From NCBI RefSeq assembly GCF_000282315.2, contig NZ_AKJN02000002.1, forward strand, positions 1-64,000: a stretch of 64,000 bases of DNA, written 5' to 3'. The stretch is from Pseudomonas sp. GM41(2012) (GTDB taxonomy: Bacteria > Pseudomonadota > Gammaproteobacteria > Pseudomonadales > Pseudomonadaceae). The position numbers and the translations under genes were made by a program. This document shows, piece by piece, positions 1 through 11,650 of the stretch. How positions within the stretch are numbered: position 1 is the first letter of the stretch; each line of letters begins with the position of its first letter. The notes under the pieces are model-generated. The model saw nothing but the letters and a program-made list of their open reading frames with translations, did no database searches and was not told the origin of the DNA.

Positions 1-33
1 AAAAAAAAAGCGTCCCAAGTGGACGCTTTTTTT
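1..33 (-). terminator. Terminator of azu
   Basis: A 7-bp stem (9-15 with 21-27, loop 16-20) is followed on the minus strand by a run of nine T (positions 9 to 1). It starts 15 nt past the azurin stop codon. A T-run also follows the stem on the plus strand, so it may work in both directions. Confidence 0.85.
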
Positions 34-48
34 GTGCGTTCGATTCGA

Positions 49-495
49 TTACTTCAGAACAACAGTGCCTTTCATCATCGAGATGTGGCCAGGGAACGAG
101 CAGAAGAAACCGTACTTCTCGGCAGCATCGAGCTTCGATACGTCGAAGGTCACCGAGTCGGTTTCCTTGGCGCCGATGATTTTGGTGTGGGCGATGATGC
201 GCGCGTCACCTTCCGGCAGGTAGTTCTTATCGATGCCTGCAGCCAGGCCTGCGGTGGCGATCGGCTGCATATCAGCCTCTTTACTCAGCACCCAGTTATG
301 GCCCATGACGTTTTTCGGCAGGCTGCCGGAGTGTTTCAGCTCCACGGTGAACGTCTTGCAGCTCTTGTCGATGCTGATTTCCTTGGTATCGAAGGACATC
401 TGGTCAGTCGAGTCGACAGTGACCTTGCACTCGGCAGCCATCAATTGGCTGCTGGCCAGTGTCAGCAGGGATACCGCAACAAGTTTGGCAAACAT
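49..495 (-). CDS. azu: Azurin, periplasmic blue copper protein
   Basis: Small type-1 copper electron carrier of the periplasm, working with cytochrome c551, nitrite reductase and peroxidase partners. The 148-aa precursor has a 20-residue signal peptide ending ...SQLMA, giving a mature protein that begins AECKV, as in known azurins. The copper ligands are all present: His46 (MGHNW) and the Cys-His-Met cluster in [14 protein letters not shown]. The disulfide cysteines 3 and 26 are also present. I chose the ATG at 495 because it follows a GGAG ribosome site and gives a proper signal peptide; the frame stays open further upstream without such support. Monocistronic, with its own terminator. Confidence 0.97.
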   Translation of the reverse strand: MFAKLVAVSLLTLASSQLMAAECKVTVDSTDQMSFDTKEISIDKSCKTFTVELKHSGSLPKNVMGHNWVLSKEADMQPIATAGLAAGIDKNYLPEGDARIIAHTKIIGAKETDSVTFDVSKLDAAEKYGFFCSFPGHISMMKGTVVLK

Positions 496-567
496 GGTGA
501 ATCTCCAAGGCAGGGTTAACAAAAGTGCGAATGGACAGAAGACTGCCTGAAAACTTCGCAAGTTCCT

Positions 568-581
568 ATGACCTGAATCAA
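568..581. promoter_or_regulatory. Possible Anr/Fnr-type site upstream of azu
   Basis: ATGAC-CTGA-ATCAA resembles the TTGAT-N4-ATCAA Anr box: one half is perfect and the other is 3/5. It lies 73 bp upstream of the azu start, which would suit a class II site with a leader of about 40 nt. Control of azu by ANR is known in P. aeruginosa; the site here is inferred and I see no good -10 box. Confidence 0.3.
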
Positions 582-689
582 AAATTGTATACAACTTTCG
601 GGCTATGACACCTATCGAAACAATCTACCAGCCAGACGTCTGGGGCGGCCCTATCATCAGCTCGTCCTCACCCATCTGGAGCGTCAGTC

Positions 690-779
690 ATGTCCCTTAA
701 CAGCCTGTTGCGCAGTTTGCTCGCCGCTTACGCCTGTGGCGCCAGCGGAACCTTTGAAACACCTGAACGCGAAGTGTAG
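690..779 (+). CDS. Possible 29-aa small protein
   Basis: ATG preceded by GGAG at 678-681 (spacing 8), encoding MSLNSLLRSLLAAYACG... and ending TPEREV. The N-terminal half is a short hydrophobic, possibly amphipathic helix; the tail is charged. It ends 59 nt before the LOG-family gene on the same strand and could be a small membrane-associated peptide or a leader peptide. I do not recognise it; the good ribosome site is the only positive evidence. Confidence 0.3.
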   Translation: MSLNSLLRSLLAAYACGASGTFETPEREV

Positions 780-838
780 ACCTTGGAACGACGCGTGCCT
801 GCCTTTACTCTGTGACCATCCTGACCATGGAGTAAGGC

Positions 839-1426
839 ATGTCTTTAGCGTCCGTTTGTGTATTTTGCGGTGCCAGCACTGGCACCAACCCGGCTTATCG
901 TGAAGCGGCTGTCGCCTTGGGGCGAGCATTGGCCGAGCGTAAGCTGACCCTGGTCTATGGCGGCGGCGCCGTCGGGCTGATGGGTATCGTCGCCGATGCT
1001 GCGCTGGCGGCCGGCGGTGAAGTGATCGGGATCATCCCGCAAAGCCTCAAAGACAAGGAAATCGGCCACAGTGGCCTGACTCGTCTGGAAGTGGTCGACG
1101 GCATGCACGCACGCAAGGCGCGGATGGCCGAGCTCAGCGACGCCTTTATCGCCCTGCCCGGCGGCCTGGGCACGCTGGAAGAACTGTTCGAAGTCTGGAC
1201 CTGGGGCCAGCTCGGCTACCACGGCAAACCGCTGGGGCTGCTGGAAGTGAACGGTTTCTACAGCAAGTTGACGTCTTTTCTCGATCATATCGTCGGCGAA
1301 GGCTTCGTTCGCGAACCGCACCGTGACATGCTGCAAGTGAGCGAATCGCCGCAAACCCTCCTTGATGAGCTGGATGCCTGGCAGCCGACAGTGGTGCCAA
1401 AGTGGATCGAGCAAAAACCCAGCTAA
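839..1426 (+). CDS. LOG-family nucleotide phosphoribohydrolase (TIGR00730)
   Basis: Protein of 195 aa with a Rossmann-like fold. The family hydrolyses cytokinin riboside 5'-monophosphates, or AMP-type nucleotides, to free base and ribose phosphate; bacterial members often act on ordinary nucleotides. The signature PGGLGTLEE is at about residues 107-115, and the glycine-rich [10 protein letters not shown] at about 40-49 binds the nucleotide phosphate. GGAG precedes the ATG by 6 nt. Full length for the family. It lies next to azu as in P. aeruginosa. Substrate cannot be told from sequence. Confidence 0.93.
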   Translation: MSLASVCVFCGASTGTNPAYREAAVALGRALAERKLTLVYGGGAVGLMGIVADAALAAGGEVIGIIPQSLKDKEIGHSGLTRLEVVDGMHARKARMAELSDAFIALPGGLGTLEELFEVWTWGQLGYHGKPLGLLEVNGFYSKLTSFLDHIVGEGFVREPHRDMLQVSESPQTLLDELDAWQPTVVPKWIEQKPS

Positions 1427-1494
1427 CGGCTGGGCATCGATACAGGGCAGAATACGCGCCGCTCAACCTCACCTTCGACCCCAGAGGATCGCCC

Positions 1495-1686
1495 ATGGCT
1501 AAACCCAATTATTCCTTCGCCAAACGTCAGAGAGACTTGGCCAAGGAGCAGAAGAAAGAGGAAAAGCTTCAGCGCAAGAAAGCTACAGCTGAAGAAGAAG
1601 CCGCCGCACTGAACCCGGATGCAGAAGGTGAAGTGGCCGCAGAAGACGCTGTTGAAGCACCGAAAGATCAGGCGCCCGACGCCTGA
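1495..1686 (+). CDS. Small highly charged conserved protein
   Basis: 63 aa. The first half is very basic (repeated Lys/Arg, Gln and Glu in a predicted single helix, residues 5-35); the second half is acidic and alanine-rich. The MAKPNYSFAKRQRDLAK start is a type often seen in Pseudomonas downstream of the LOG gene. AGAGGA at 1483-1488 precedes the ATG; an earlier in-frame start overlaps the previous gene and lacks such a site. The opposite charges of the two halves suggest a disordered nucleic-acid- or ribosome-associated protein, but no function is known to me. Confidence 0.8.
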   Translation: MAKPNYSFAKRQRDLAKEQKKEEKLQRKKATAEEEAAALNPDAEGEVAAEDAVEAPKDQAPDA

Positions 1687-1805
1687 GACCCTCAGGGCCC
1701 GATGATCTGATCAGGCCCACCGGATCTGTGTCCAGGGTCAGCAGTTCCTTTGCTGACCCTCACAGTCCCCTCTGAATTACTTTCCAAAAAACACTGCATA
1801 TCCCC

Positions 1806-1896
1806 CTGTGGGAGCGGGCTTGCTCGCGAAAGCGGTGTATCAGCTAAATAAGTATCGACTGACACTCCGTCTTCGCGAGCAAGCCCGCTCCCACAG
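1806..1896. repeat. REP-type inverted pair (REPIN)
   Basis: Two perfect 25-nt inverted arms (1806-1830 and 1872-1896) with the core GTGGGAGCGGGCTTGCTCGCG, separated by 41 nt. Fills the gap between the convergent small protein gene and the transglutaminase gene. Confidence 0.9.
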
Positions 1897-1906
1897 TGGA
1901 TCGTGG

Positions 1907-2797
1907 TCACTCCAGTGGCATTACGGTGACGCGGACTTCCGGGTCATGATTACCGCCTCCCAAAATCACCCCGCGCAACGGCGATACATCGGAAAAATCC
2001 CGGCCCCAGGCCAAGGTGATGTGTTCCAGCGCCGGCTGCACGTTGTTGGTCGGGTCGAAATCCACCCAACCGAGCACCGGACAAAACACCGAAACCCAGG
2101 CATGTGACGCATCGGCGCCGATCAGTCGCGGCTGGCCCGGTGGTGGCTGGGTCAGCAGGTAGCCGCTGATGTACCGCGCCGCCAAACCGCGCGAGCGCAC
2201 GCAGGCGAGCATCAGGTGAGCAAAGTCCTGACAAACACCGCGCCGGCGCTCCAGCACTTCCACCAGCGGCGTCGCCACTTGGGTCGCCTCGGCATCGAAG
2301 GTGAACTCGCTGAAGATCTTCTCCATCAGCGCCTGTACACCCAACAGCAGCGGCCGACCCGATGGAAAACAGCTTTCGGAAAACTCGACGAAGTTGCGCT
2401 TCAAATGCACGTAGGGCGATTCGAACCGGTAACGACACGCTTCCAGCAATTCGGGGGAAAGCGGCTGACTGCTGTAGGTCAGCGCGTTGCGGGTTTCTTC
2501 CCACGCGGGGGATTGATTGAAATCCAGCGCAGGCCGGGCCAGCACTTCGACGGTGAGCCGGGCGTTGACCAGCAATTCATCATGCGGCCGCTCGAACGCC
2601 AACCGGGTCAGCGGATTACCGAACACATCCAGTTCATCGCGACGCGACGTCGGATCGGGACTGATCTGCAGTTGTTGCTCGGTGCAGCGCTGCCAGGCAC
2701 ACGACCGCGGCCACAGGTGCGCAAGCTGCTGAGCCAGAGAGACCGGGCTGTCGTAGTGATAATGGGTGTCGTGGAGAATCTGGTAATGGGCGCTCAT
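1907..2797 (-). CDS. Transglutaminase-like protein of the ATP-grasp/alpha-E cluster
   Basis: 296 aa with the N-terminal beta domain typical of bacterial transglutaminase-like proteins (about 1-85) and a transglutaminase core carrying the Cys-His-Asp triad: VCQDFAH (Cys about 188), ASHAW (His about 230) and FDPTNN (Asp about 245). No signal peptide, so probably cytoplasmic. Such proteins are thought to be peptidases or amide-bond-forming enzymes rather than cross-linkers. The start overlaps the stop of the ATP-grasp gene by 1 nt (TGATG), which argues for coupled translation. Last gene of a three-gene cluster. Confidence 0.92.
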   Translation of the reverse strand: MSAHYQILHDTHYHYDSPVSLAQQLAHLWPRSCAWQRCTEQQLQISPDPTSRRDELDVFGNPLTRLAFERPHDELLVNARLTVEVLARPALDFNQSPAWEETRNALTYSSQPLSPELLEACRYRFESPYVHLKRNFVEFSESCFPSGRPLLLGVQALMEKIFSEFTFDAEATQVATPLVEVLERRRGVCQDFAHLMLACVRSRGLAARYISGYLLTQPPPGQPRLIGADASHAWVSVFCPVLGWVDFDPTNNVQPALEHITLAWGRDFSDVSPLRGVILGGGNHDPEVRVTVMPLE

Positions 2798-5283
2798 CAG
2801 ACGGACACCGTGCGCTGGCTGACGTCATCGACGTGGGCGAAGTGGCGCAGGGCCAGACGATCCGACACTTGCCCGCTGGCGTCGGCGATCTCTTGCAACA
2901 GGTCGGCCAGCCCCTCAATGGCGGCCCGAACGCTGACTTCACCGAACAGAGAATTCTCCAGGCATCCCAGATCGAACTGTGCCAAGCGTTCCACCAACTG
3001 CGGCAACCCCGCTTCGCGAGGCACGCCGAAGTCGTCATTCAAGCGTTTCAAGGTGCGAGTCACCAGTTTCAACTGAAACAGCACGGCGTGGGGGTTCTGC
3101 TCGTCGAGCAGCAACAGGTCAAGCACCGGAATCAGTTGCGCCACCGCCAGATACCGCGAACGGTAAGTGATGCTGCTGTTGCCCAGCTCCAGCAGCCACT
3201 CCAGCCCGGCCTGATCGAAAGCACCGGCACCGCGCAGAAATGCCGCCAGGCTGGCGCTGAGAAATTGTAGGCGTTCGATCCGGCGGCCGATCATCAGGAA
3301 GCGCCAGCCTTCGTCCCGGGTCATGTCGTCGAGGGCGAAACCGGATAATGCCGCCAGGGACATCACCAGACGGTTGAGGAAATCCAGCAATTCGCCGAAG
3401 TCTGGCGCTTCGGCTTCCAGTTCCATGGCTTCGCGCTGCAGCTCCACCAGCGCTTGCCAGTTTTCCCGCGAGAGCTTGCCGCGCACCTGCGAGGCGGCCC
3501 ACTGCAAACGTTGCAGGTTGGAGCGCAGGCTGAACGACCAGTCATCGCCGAGCAATGCCGCCAGCAAACGCTCCGGCAACTCGCCTTCATCGGGCAACAA
3601 CATCAACCGTTCGCCCAGATCGACCGCCGCCTCAAGGGCTTGCGGGTCATCGCCATCGACATACCGCGCCAGCATGATTCGCAGCAGCCGCGCGCTGTCA
3701 TCACAGCGTTCGCAATAACGGCCGAACCAGAACAGGTTTTCCACCACCCGCGACGGCAGGTACGGATCACGCCTTACCAGGTCGTGCACACCGATCGTAC
3801 GCTGGGTTTTCCATTGCTCACCGCTCGGCGGGCGATCGCCCAATACCCAGGTGTCTTTGCTCGCGCCACCGCGCTGCATCGACACCACTTCGGCGTCAGC
3901 CTCGGCGGCAACCCGGGTAAGGCCGCCGGGCAACACCCGATAGCCCTCATGGCTGGCCACCGCGTACACGCGCATGCCAATGGCCCGAGGTTGCAGATGA
4001 CCGTCTTCAGCCTGCCAGATCGGTGCTTGAGAGAGTTGAGCCAATTCTTGCGCGACATAGGCGTAAGGCCGGGCCTGCATGCGCTCAGCCAGTTCCTGAC
4101 GCTGTTTTTCACTCAAATCGCGGCCAAATACCGGAGCAAAGCTCTGTGACGGGAAAGCCGGTTTGATCAACAACTCCGGCAGTTTTTCCAGGGCCTGAGC
4201 CAGCACCGGCGCTTCACCGCACCACCAGGTCGCGATGGAGGGCAGGATCAACTCTTCACCGAACAGGAATTGATTGATCCTCGGCAGGAAGCCCAACAAC
4301 CCCGGCGACTCAAGCACGCCGCTGCCGAGGGCGTTGGCCACCAGCACCCGACCTCGGCGTACCGCTTCCAGCAATCCCGGCACGCCAAGGGCCGAGTCAG
4401 TGCGCAGCTCCAGCGGATCGCAGAAGTCATCGTCGAGCCGCCGCATGATCGCGTGGACCCGGCGCAATCCGCTCAGGGTTTTCAGGTAGACCGTAGCGTC
4501 GCGCACCGTCAGGTCGCCGCCCTCCACCAGTGGGTAACCGAGCTGGCGCGCCAAATAGAGGTGTTCGAAATAGCTTTCGTTGAAACGTCCCGGCGTCAGT
4601 AGCACGATCAGCGGCGCTTCATCATCACTCGGCGCCTGACGTGCCAGGGTTTCCTGAAGCGTGCGGAAGAACCCAGCCAAATGATGCACTTTCAAATCGC
4701 GGTACAGCTCGGGAAAGGCACGCGACACGATGGTGCGGTTTTCCAGCGCATAACCGGCGCCGGACGGCGCTTGCGTCCGATCCGCCGTGACCCACCAGCG
4801 ACCGTCAGGCGTACGCGCCAGATCCACGGCGTACAGATGCAGAAAAGCCCCGTCGGGTGGCGTAATGCCCTGACAAGGCCAGAGGAAATTGTTGTGACCG
4901 AAAACCAGCTCGGCAGGCAGCAGTCCCTCAGCGATTAACCGTTGCGGGCCGTACAAATCTGCCAGCACAGCATTGAGCAAGCGTGCCCGCTGAGCGATTC
5001 CAGCCGATAACTGCTGCCATTCATCAGCCGCAATCACGTGCGGCAGCAGATCAAGTTCCCAAGGTCGATCCGCCCCCTTGGGATCGGCGTAGACGTTATA
5101 GGTCACGCCATTTTCCTGGATCTGCCGGGTCAGCAGCGCCTGACGCTGCACCAATTGCGTTGGTGTGCTGCGTTGCAATTGGTCGAACAACCGACGCCAG
5201 TGCGGGCGCACCGCGCCGCTGTCGTCGAGCAGTTCGTGATAAGTGCCCGCCGTCAGCGGGTAGCGGTCAAGCAGGTCAGGCAT
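2797..5283 (-). CDS. Circularly permuted ATP-grasp (type 2) fused to alpha-E domain
   Basis: 828 aa. The N-terminal about 480 residues form a circularly permuted ATP-grasp ligase-type domain (CP_ATPgrasp_2). The C-terminal part, from about residue 510, opens with the alpha-E signature SRVVENLFWFGRY and is all helical (DUF403). In many bacteria these are separate neighbouring genes; here they are one chain. The family is predicted to ligate amino acids or peptides with ATP. I place the start at the ATG giving MPDLLDRYP, the usual start of relatives; a TTG 21 nt upstream is possible and neither has a strong ribosome site. Followed by a transglutaminase gene with 1-nt overlap. Confidence 0.92.
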   Translation of the reverse strand: MPDLLDRYPLTAGTYHELLDDSGAVRPHWRRLFDQLQRSTPTQLVQRQALLTRQIQENGVTYNVYADPKGADRPWELDLLPHVIAADEWQQLSAGIAQRARLLNAVLADLYGPQRLIAEGLLPAELVFGHNNFLWPCQGITPPDGAFLHLYAVDLARTPDGRWWVTADRTQAPSGAGYALENRTIVSRAFPELYRDLKVHHLAGFFRTLQETLARQAPSDDEAPLIVLLTPGRFNESYFEHLYLARQLGYPLVEGGDLTVRDATVYLKTLSGLRRVHAIMRRLDDDFCDPLELRTDSALGVPGLLEAVRRGRVLVANALGSGVLESPGLLGFLPRINQFLFGEELILPSIATWWCGEAPVLAQALEKLPELLIKPAFPSQSFAPVFGRDLSEKQRQELAERMQARPYAYVAQELAQLSQAPIWQAEDGHLQPRAIGMRVYAVASHEGYRVLPGGLTRVAAEADAEVVSMQRGGASKDTWVLGDRPPSGEQWKTQRTIGVHDLVRRDPYLPSRVVENLFWFGRYCERCDDSARLLRIMLARYVDGDDPQALEAAVDLGERLMLLPDEGELPERLLAALLGDDWSFSLRSNLQRLQWAASQVRGKLSRENWQALVELQREAMELEAEAPDFGELLDFLNRLVMSLAALSGFALDDMTRDEGWRFLMIGRRIERLQFLSASLAAFLRGAGAFDQAGLEWLLELGNSSITYRSRYLAVAQLIPVLDLLLLDEQNPHAVLFQLKLVTRTLKRLNDDFGVPREAGLPQLVERLAQFDLGCLENSLFGEVSVRAAIEGLADLLQEIADASGQVSDRLALRHFAHVDDVSQRTVSV

Positions 5284-5371
5284 GGAAAGCTCGGCAGACA
5301 GCAAAGAACGGTCAGACTAACGCAGGCTCATGACGCCCGGATATACGAAAAGTCCGAGCGTCGCGTACGGT

Positions 5372-8300
5372 TTAGAAACGTCGTAAATCGAGAGTCATCG
5401 GTAGCTCGTCGTTAATTTCCATATTGGGTATAGGAAGTTTCCCCGGCGTATGTCCGATGCGGAAAAAACGCGCCATTCGACGGCTCTCCGCCTCATTGGC
5501 GTTCACCGGCAAGCTGTCGTAGTTGCGCCCGCCAGGATGGGCGACGTGGTACTGACAACCACCCAGCGAGCGCTGCATCCAGGTGTCGAGCAGGTCGAAC
5601 ACCAACGGTGCGTGGACCGGGATGGTCGGTTGCAGGCAGTTGGCTGGTTGCCAGGCACGAAATCGTACGCCGGCCACAAATTCGCCAACCCGTCCGGTGG
5701 GTTGCAATGGCACCGCAATGCCGTTGCAGGTCAGCACGTAACGCTGTGGTGGCAGGCCCGTGAGTTTGACCTGCAAGCGTTCCAGCGACGAATCCACGTA
5801 ACGCACCGTGCCGCCGACTGCGCCCTCCTCGCCCAGCACATGCCAGGGCTCCAGCGCCTGGCGCAATTGCAGCCCGATCCCGCTGACCGCGTAATCGCCG
5901 ACCTTGGGGAAACGAAACTCCAGATGCGCCGCAAACCACTCGGCGCGCACGGGATAACCGGCGGCATTGAGGTCGACGATGACGTCGGCGAAATCCTGTT
6001 CGATAAAGTGTGGCAACAGGAATCGGTCGTGCAGTTCCGTGCCCCAACGCGCCAGTTTCGGCGGCGCATAAGGTTCGCGCCAGAACCGCGCCACCAGCGC
6101 CCGCAGCAACAACTGTTGAGCCAGGCTCATGCGCGCATGGGGCGGCATTTCAAAGGCGCGCAATTCGAGCAACCCCAGACGCCCCGTCGCGCCATCCGGT
6201 GAATAAAGCTTGTCGATGCAGAACTCGGCACGGTGCGTGTTGCCGGTCACGTCGATCAGCAGGTTGCGCAGCAGCCGATCCACCAGCCACGGCGCGCACT
6301 CTTCACCCGGTTCAGGCATCTGGGCAAAGGCGATTTCCAGTTCATACAACGCATCATTGCGCGCTTCATCAACCCGTGGCGCCTGAGACGTCGGGCCGAT
6401 GAATAGTCCCGAAAACAGGTAGGACAAGGACGGGTGGTTATGCCAGTAGCTGATCAGGCTGCGCAGCAAATCGGGGCGGCGTAGAAACGGTGAGTCAGCC
6501 GGAGTCGCGCCCCCCAGTACGAAATGGTTACCGCCGCCGGTGCCGGTGTGCCGGCCATCGATCATGAATTTCTCGGTGGTCAGTCGAGTCTGGCGCGCTT
6601 CTTCGTAAAGAAATTCGGTGCGCTCGACCAGTTCATCCCATGTGGCGGACGGCTGCACGTTGACCTCGATCACACCCGGATCGGGCGTGATCCGGAAGTT
6701 GCTCAGGCGCGGATCGCTCGGCGGTTCATAGCCTTCCAGCAACACCGGGCAATGCAATTCCTCGGCGGTGGCCTCGATGGCGCTGACCAGTTCCAGATAA
6801 TCCTCGACCCGCTCCAGCGGCGGCATGAACAGGTACAACCGCCCTTCTCGTGCTTCCGCGCAGAACGCCGTGCGGGTCAGCCAGTCAGCGGATTCGTCGA
6901 TCTTTGGCGTGCGCTCATCAGCAACCGCAGGCTCGCCTTGGCTCTGAAGTTGCGCAGTGTCGGGCAGTGCAGGGAAATCCTGATTCGGGTCCACAGGATG
7001 AATGAACGGATACTCCGCCGCTTTCACCCAAGGCTGCGAGCCGAGCGGCAAGCGATAGCCCAGCGGCGAATCCCCCGGCACCAGTCGGCAATGCTCATCG
7101 CGCAGATACCAGCGGCCGCTTTGCCACTGATCACCCTTCGCGGTGCGCGCCAGCGGCAGGACCTGACCGATGACCTTGTCCAGCCCCTGGCTGAAGACTT
7201 TGCGCAGGCGCGCACGTTCCAGCGGCTCTTCAAGACGCGAGTCTTCGGCGCTGACATTCTGCGGCAAAGTGCCTTCGCGCCAGAGGTAATAGAAATTGTC
7301 TTCGTAGGCCGGAAACACAAAACGTGTCGGAATTTTCAGGCGTTCGGCGACACTCGCCAGAAAGCGTCCGGCCAACTCGCCATTGGCACCGTAGTCTTGC
7401 TGCTCATCGGCAATCAGCGCGCTGTTGTGCCAGATCGGTACATCGTCGCGGCGCCAGTAGCAGTTCAGCGACCAGCGCGGCAATTGCTCGCCGGGGTACC
7501 ACTTGCCCTGACCGAAATGCACCAGACCTTTGGGCGCGTAGTGCTTGCGCATGCGTTGGAACAGTTCGGCGGACAGACGCCGCTTGTCCGGCCCGAGCGC
7601 AGCGGTGTTCCATTCGGCGCCGTCCGGATCGTCGATGGACACAAACGTCGGTTCGCCGCCCATGGTCAGGCGTACGTCACCCTCCAACAGGTCGGCATCG
7701 ATCTGCCGACCCAACGCCTGGATCGCCAGCCACTGGTCTTCGCTGTAGGGCTTTGTTACCCGTGGTGCTTCCCAAATCCGCTCCACCGACATTTCGTGGG
7801 TGAATTCGCACTCGCACGGTTCAACCAAGCCACTGATCGGTGCCGCAGAGCCCGGATCGGGGCTACAGGCCAACGGAATGTGTCCTTCACCGGCAAACAG
7901 CCCTGAGGTCGCGTCCAGGCCGATCCAGCCGGCACCGGGCAAATAGACCTCGCACCAGGCGTGCAGGTCGGTGAAGTCCACGTCCGTGCCCGACGGGCCG
8001 TCGAGGCTTTTGACGTCGGCGGTCAGTTGAATCAGGTAGCCGGAGACGAAACGCGCCGCCAGACCTAGGTTGCGCAACAGCTGCACCAGCAACCACGCAG
8101 AGTCGCGGCAGGAACCGGAGGCATGTTCCAAGGTGTGTTCGGGCGTTTGCACACCTGGCTCCATGCGGATCAGGTAGCCAATGTCTTCGCTCAGGCGCTG
8201 GTTGAGTGCGACGAGGAAATCGACGCTGGGCAGTGGTGTGCGGTCGATGCCATCCAGATACGCCTTGAACTTTGGCGTCAGGGGCAAGGTTTCCAGGTAC

Positions 8301-8647
8301 GGCGCCAGCTCTTTGCGCTCATCCGCGGCGTAGGCGAACGGAATCTTTTCCGCGTAGGGTTCAAGGAAGAAGTCGAACGGATTGAAGACCGCCATCTCTG
8401 CCAGCAGATCGACTTCGATCCGCAGCTCATCGGTTTTTTCCGGGAACACCAACCGCGCCAGGTAATTGCCCTGGGGGTCCTGCTGCCAGTTGATGAAGTG
8501 CTGCTCGGGCGAGACTTTCAGCGCGTAAGAAAGTATTCGCGTGCGACTGTGGGCGGCCGGGCGCAGGCGAACGATCTGCGGACCGAGCTCGACGGCGCGG
8601 TCGTAGCGGTAATGCGTGACGTGGTGCAATGCGACATGAATCGACAC
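5372..8647 (-). CDS. Transglutaminase N-terminal / DUF2126 (amidoligase-like) protein
   Basis: 1091 aa. Residues 1-90 form the N-terminal transglutaminase-associated domain and about 90-290 the transglutaminase core, with Cys (GSCRDSAW, about 180), His (DLHAW, about 229) and Asp (LDATSG, about 244). The rest is DUF2126, which has been assigned to the glutamine-synthetase-like COOH-NH2 ligase fold. The GTG start follows GCAGGAGG with 6-nt spacing; the longer open frame upstream has no ribosome site. First gene of a likely operon with the ATP-grasp/alpha-E and transglutaminase genes, 88 bp before the next. Confidence 0.92.
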   Translation of the reverse strand: MSIHVALHHVTHYRYDRAVELGPQIVRLRPAAHSRTRILSYALKVSPEQHFINWQQDPQGNYLARLVFPEKTDELRIEVDLLAEMAVFNPFDFFLEPYAEKIPFAYAADERKELAPYLETLPLTPKFKAYLDGIDRTPLPSVDFLVALNQRLSEDIGYLIRMEPGVQTPEHTLEHASGSCRDSAWLLVQLLRNLGLAARFVSGYLIQLTADVKSLDGPSGTDVDFTDLHAWCEVYLPGAGWIGLDATSGLFAGEGHIPLACSPDPGSAAPISGLVEPCECEFTHEMSVERIWEAPRVTKPYSEDQWLAIQALGRQIDADLLEGDVRLTMGGEPTFVSIDDPDGAEWNTAALGPDKRRLSAELFQRMRKHYAPKGLVHFGQGKWYPGEQLPRWSLNCYWRRDDVPIWHNSALIADEQQDYGANGELAGRFLASVAERLKIPTRFVFPAYEDNFYYLWREGTLPQNVSAEDSRLEEPLERARLRKVFSQGLDKVIGQVLPLARTAKGDQWQSGRWYLRDEHCRLVPGDSPLGYRLPLGSQPWVKAAEYPFIHPVDPNQDFPALPDTAQLQSQGEPAVADERTPKIDESADWLTRTAFCAEAREGRLYLFMPPLERVEDYLELVSAIEATAEELHCPVLLEGYEPPSDPRLSNFRITPDPGVIEVNVQPSATWDELVERTEFLYEEARQTRLTTEKFMIDGRHTGTGGGNHFVLGGATPADSPFLRRPDLLRSLISYWHNHPSLSYLFSGLFIGPTSQAPRVDEARNDALYELEIAFAQMPEPGEECAPWLVDRLLRNLLIDVTGNTHRAEFCIDKLYSPDGATGRLGLLELRAFEMPPHARMSLAQQLLLRALVARFWREPYAPPKLARWGTELHDRFLLPHFIEQDFADVIVDLNAAGYPVRAEWFAAHLEFRFPKVGDYAVSGIGLQLRQALEPWHVLGEEGAVGGTVRYVDSSLERLQVKLTGLPPQRYVLTCNGIAVPLQPTGRVGEFVAGVRFRAWQPANCLQPTIPVHAPLVFDLLDTWMQRSLGGCQYHVAHPGGRNYDSLPVNANEAESRRMARFFRIGHTPGKLPIPNMEINDELPMTLDLRRF

Positions 8648-8840
8648 GGCGTGCCTCCTGCGAGCCTTAAGCGTATTGGAAAGCGCGCAAGACTTATGCC
8701 ATCCAGCAGCGCTGGCGCTTTCTCCGTTTGCTTGAGGCAGTACAGCACCAAAATCGGGCGATGCGGGAATTTGGTTTGGGGCAGTTGCACGGAAATGTTG
8801 CGACCGGGAGTCATAAGCCGGGTTTTGCAGTGGCTGTTCC
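8648..8840. other. Upstream region of the DUF2126 gene
   Basis: About 190 bp carrying the GTG-associated ribosome site (GCAGGAGG) and presumably the promoter of the leftward cluster. I see no convincing -10/-35 pair, gene or repeat before the REP pair that follows. Confidence 0.4.
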
Positions 8841-8943
8841 GGCCTCATCGCGAGCAGGCTCGCTCCCACAGGGTATTTCTGAGGATGCAGAATTTGTGAA
8901 CGACAGAGATCACTGTGGGAGCGAGCCTGCTCGCGATGAGGCC
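8841..8943. repeat. REP-type inverted pair (REPIN)
   Basis: Perfect 31-nt arms (8841-8871 and 8913-8943) with core GAGCAGGCTCGCTCCCACAG, spacer 41 nt. Same family as the pairs at 1806 and 22386. Confidence 0.9.
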
Positions 8944-8995
8944 AGTTGCCGCAACCTACCTTCCGGAATTAACACAGGTTTTTGCTCTGCCAGAA

Positions 8996-9024
8996 CGCAA
9001 AACGCCAACCCGAAGGTTGGCGTT
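8996..9024 (-). terminator. Terminator of ygiQ
   Basis: A 10-bp perfect stem (9001-9010 with 9015-9024) with a CGAA loop (TTCG on the minus strand), followed on the minus strand by TTTT. It lies 20 bp past the ygiQ stop. Confidence 0.75.
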
Positions 9025-9044
9025 CTGTTCAGCTCAAGCGAAGT

Positions 9045-11348
<2,304 letters not shown>

Positions 11349-11476
11349 GACGATGACCGGTGTTGAGATGAAAAATCGCGGGCGCGGAATATAGCACAAA
11401 AAATAACCAATTCCGACCGCTATGGTCGGAAATGTCGAAGGCTCTTTGCCCAAAGCCCCAGGGGCAAAGCATAACC

Positions 11477-11650
11477 CCTGTGGCGAGGGGGCTTGTCGGA
11501 ACGCCGCACCGCCCCGTTCGGCTGCGAAGCAGTCGCAAAACCTGAGCACTTGTTTCAACTGGATAATTAACTGGGGGCTGCTTCGCAGCCGAACGGGGCG
11601 GTGCGGCGTTCCGACAAGCCCCCTCGCCACAAAAGCCCCTCGCCACAGGT
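11477..11650. repeat. Long perfect inverted repeat between dnaB and ygiQ
   Basis: Two perfect 53-nt arms (11480-11532 and 11578-11630) with a 45-nt spacer; the outer motif CCTGTGGCGAGGGG recurs in inverted form at 11637-11650, reaching the dnaB stop codon. The arms start GTGGCGAGGGGGCTTG and end GCTGCGAAGCAG. This is a larger relative of the REPIN pairs. The remaining sequence 11349-11476 should hold the ygiQ promoter; I could not pick it out. Confidence 0.9.
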
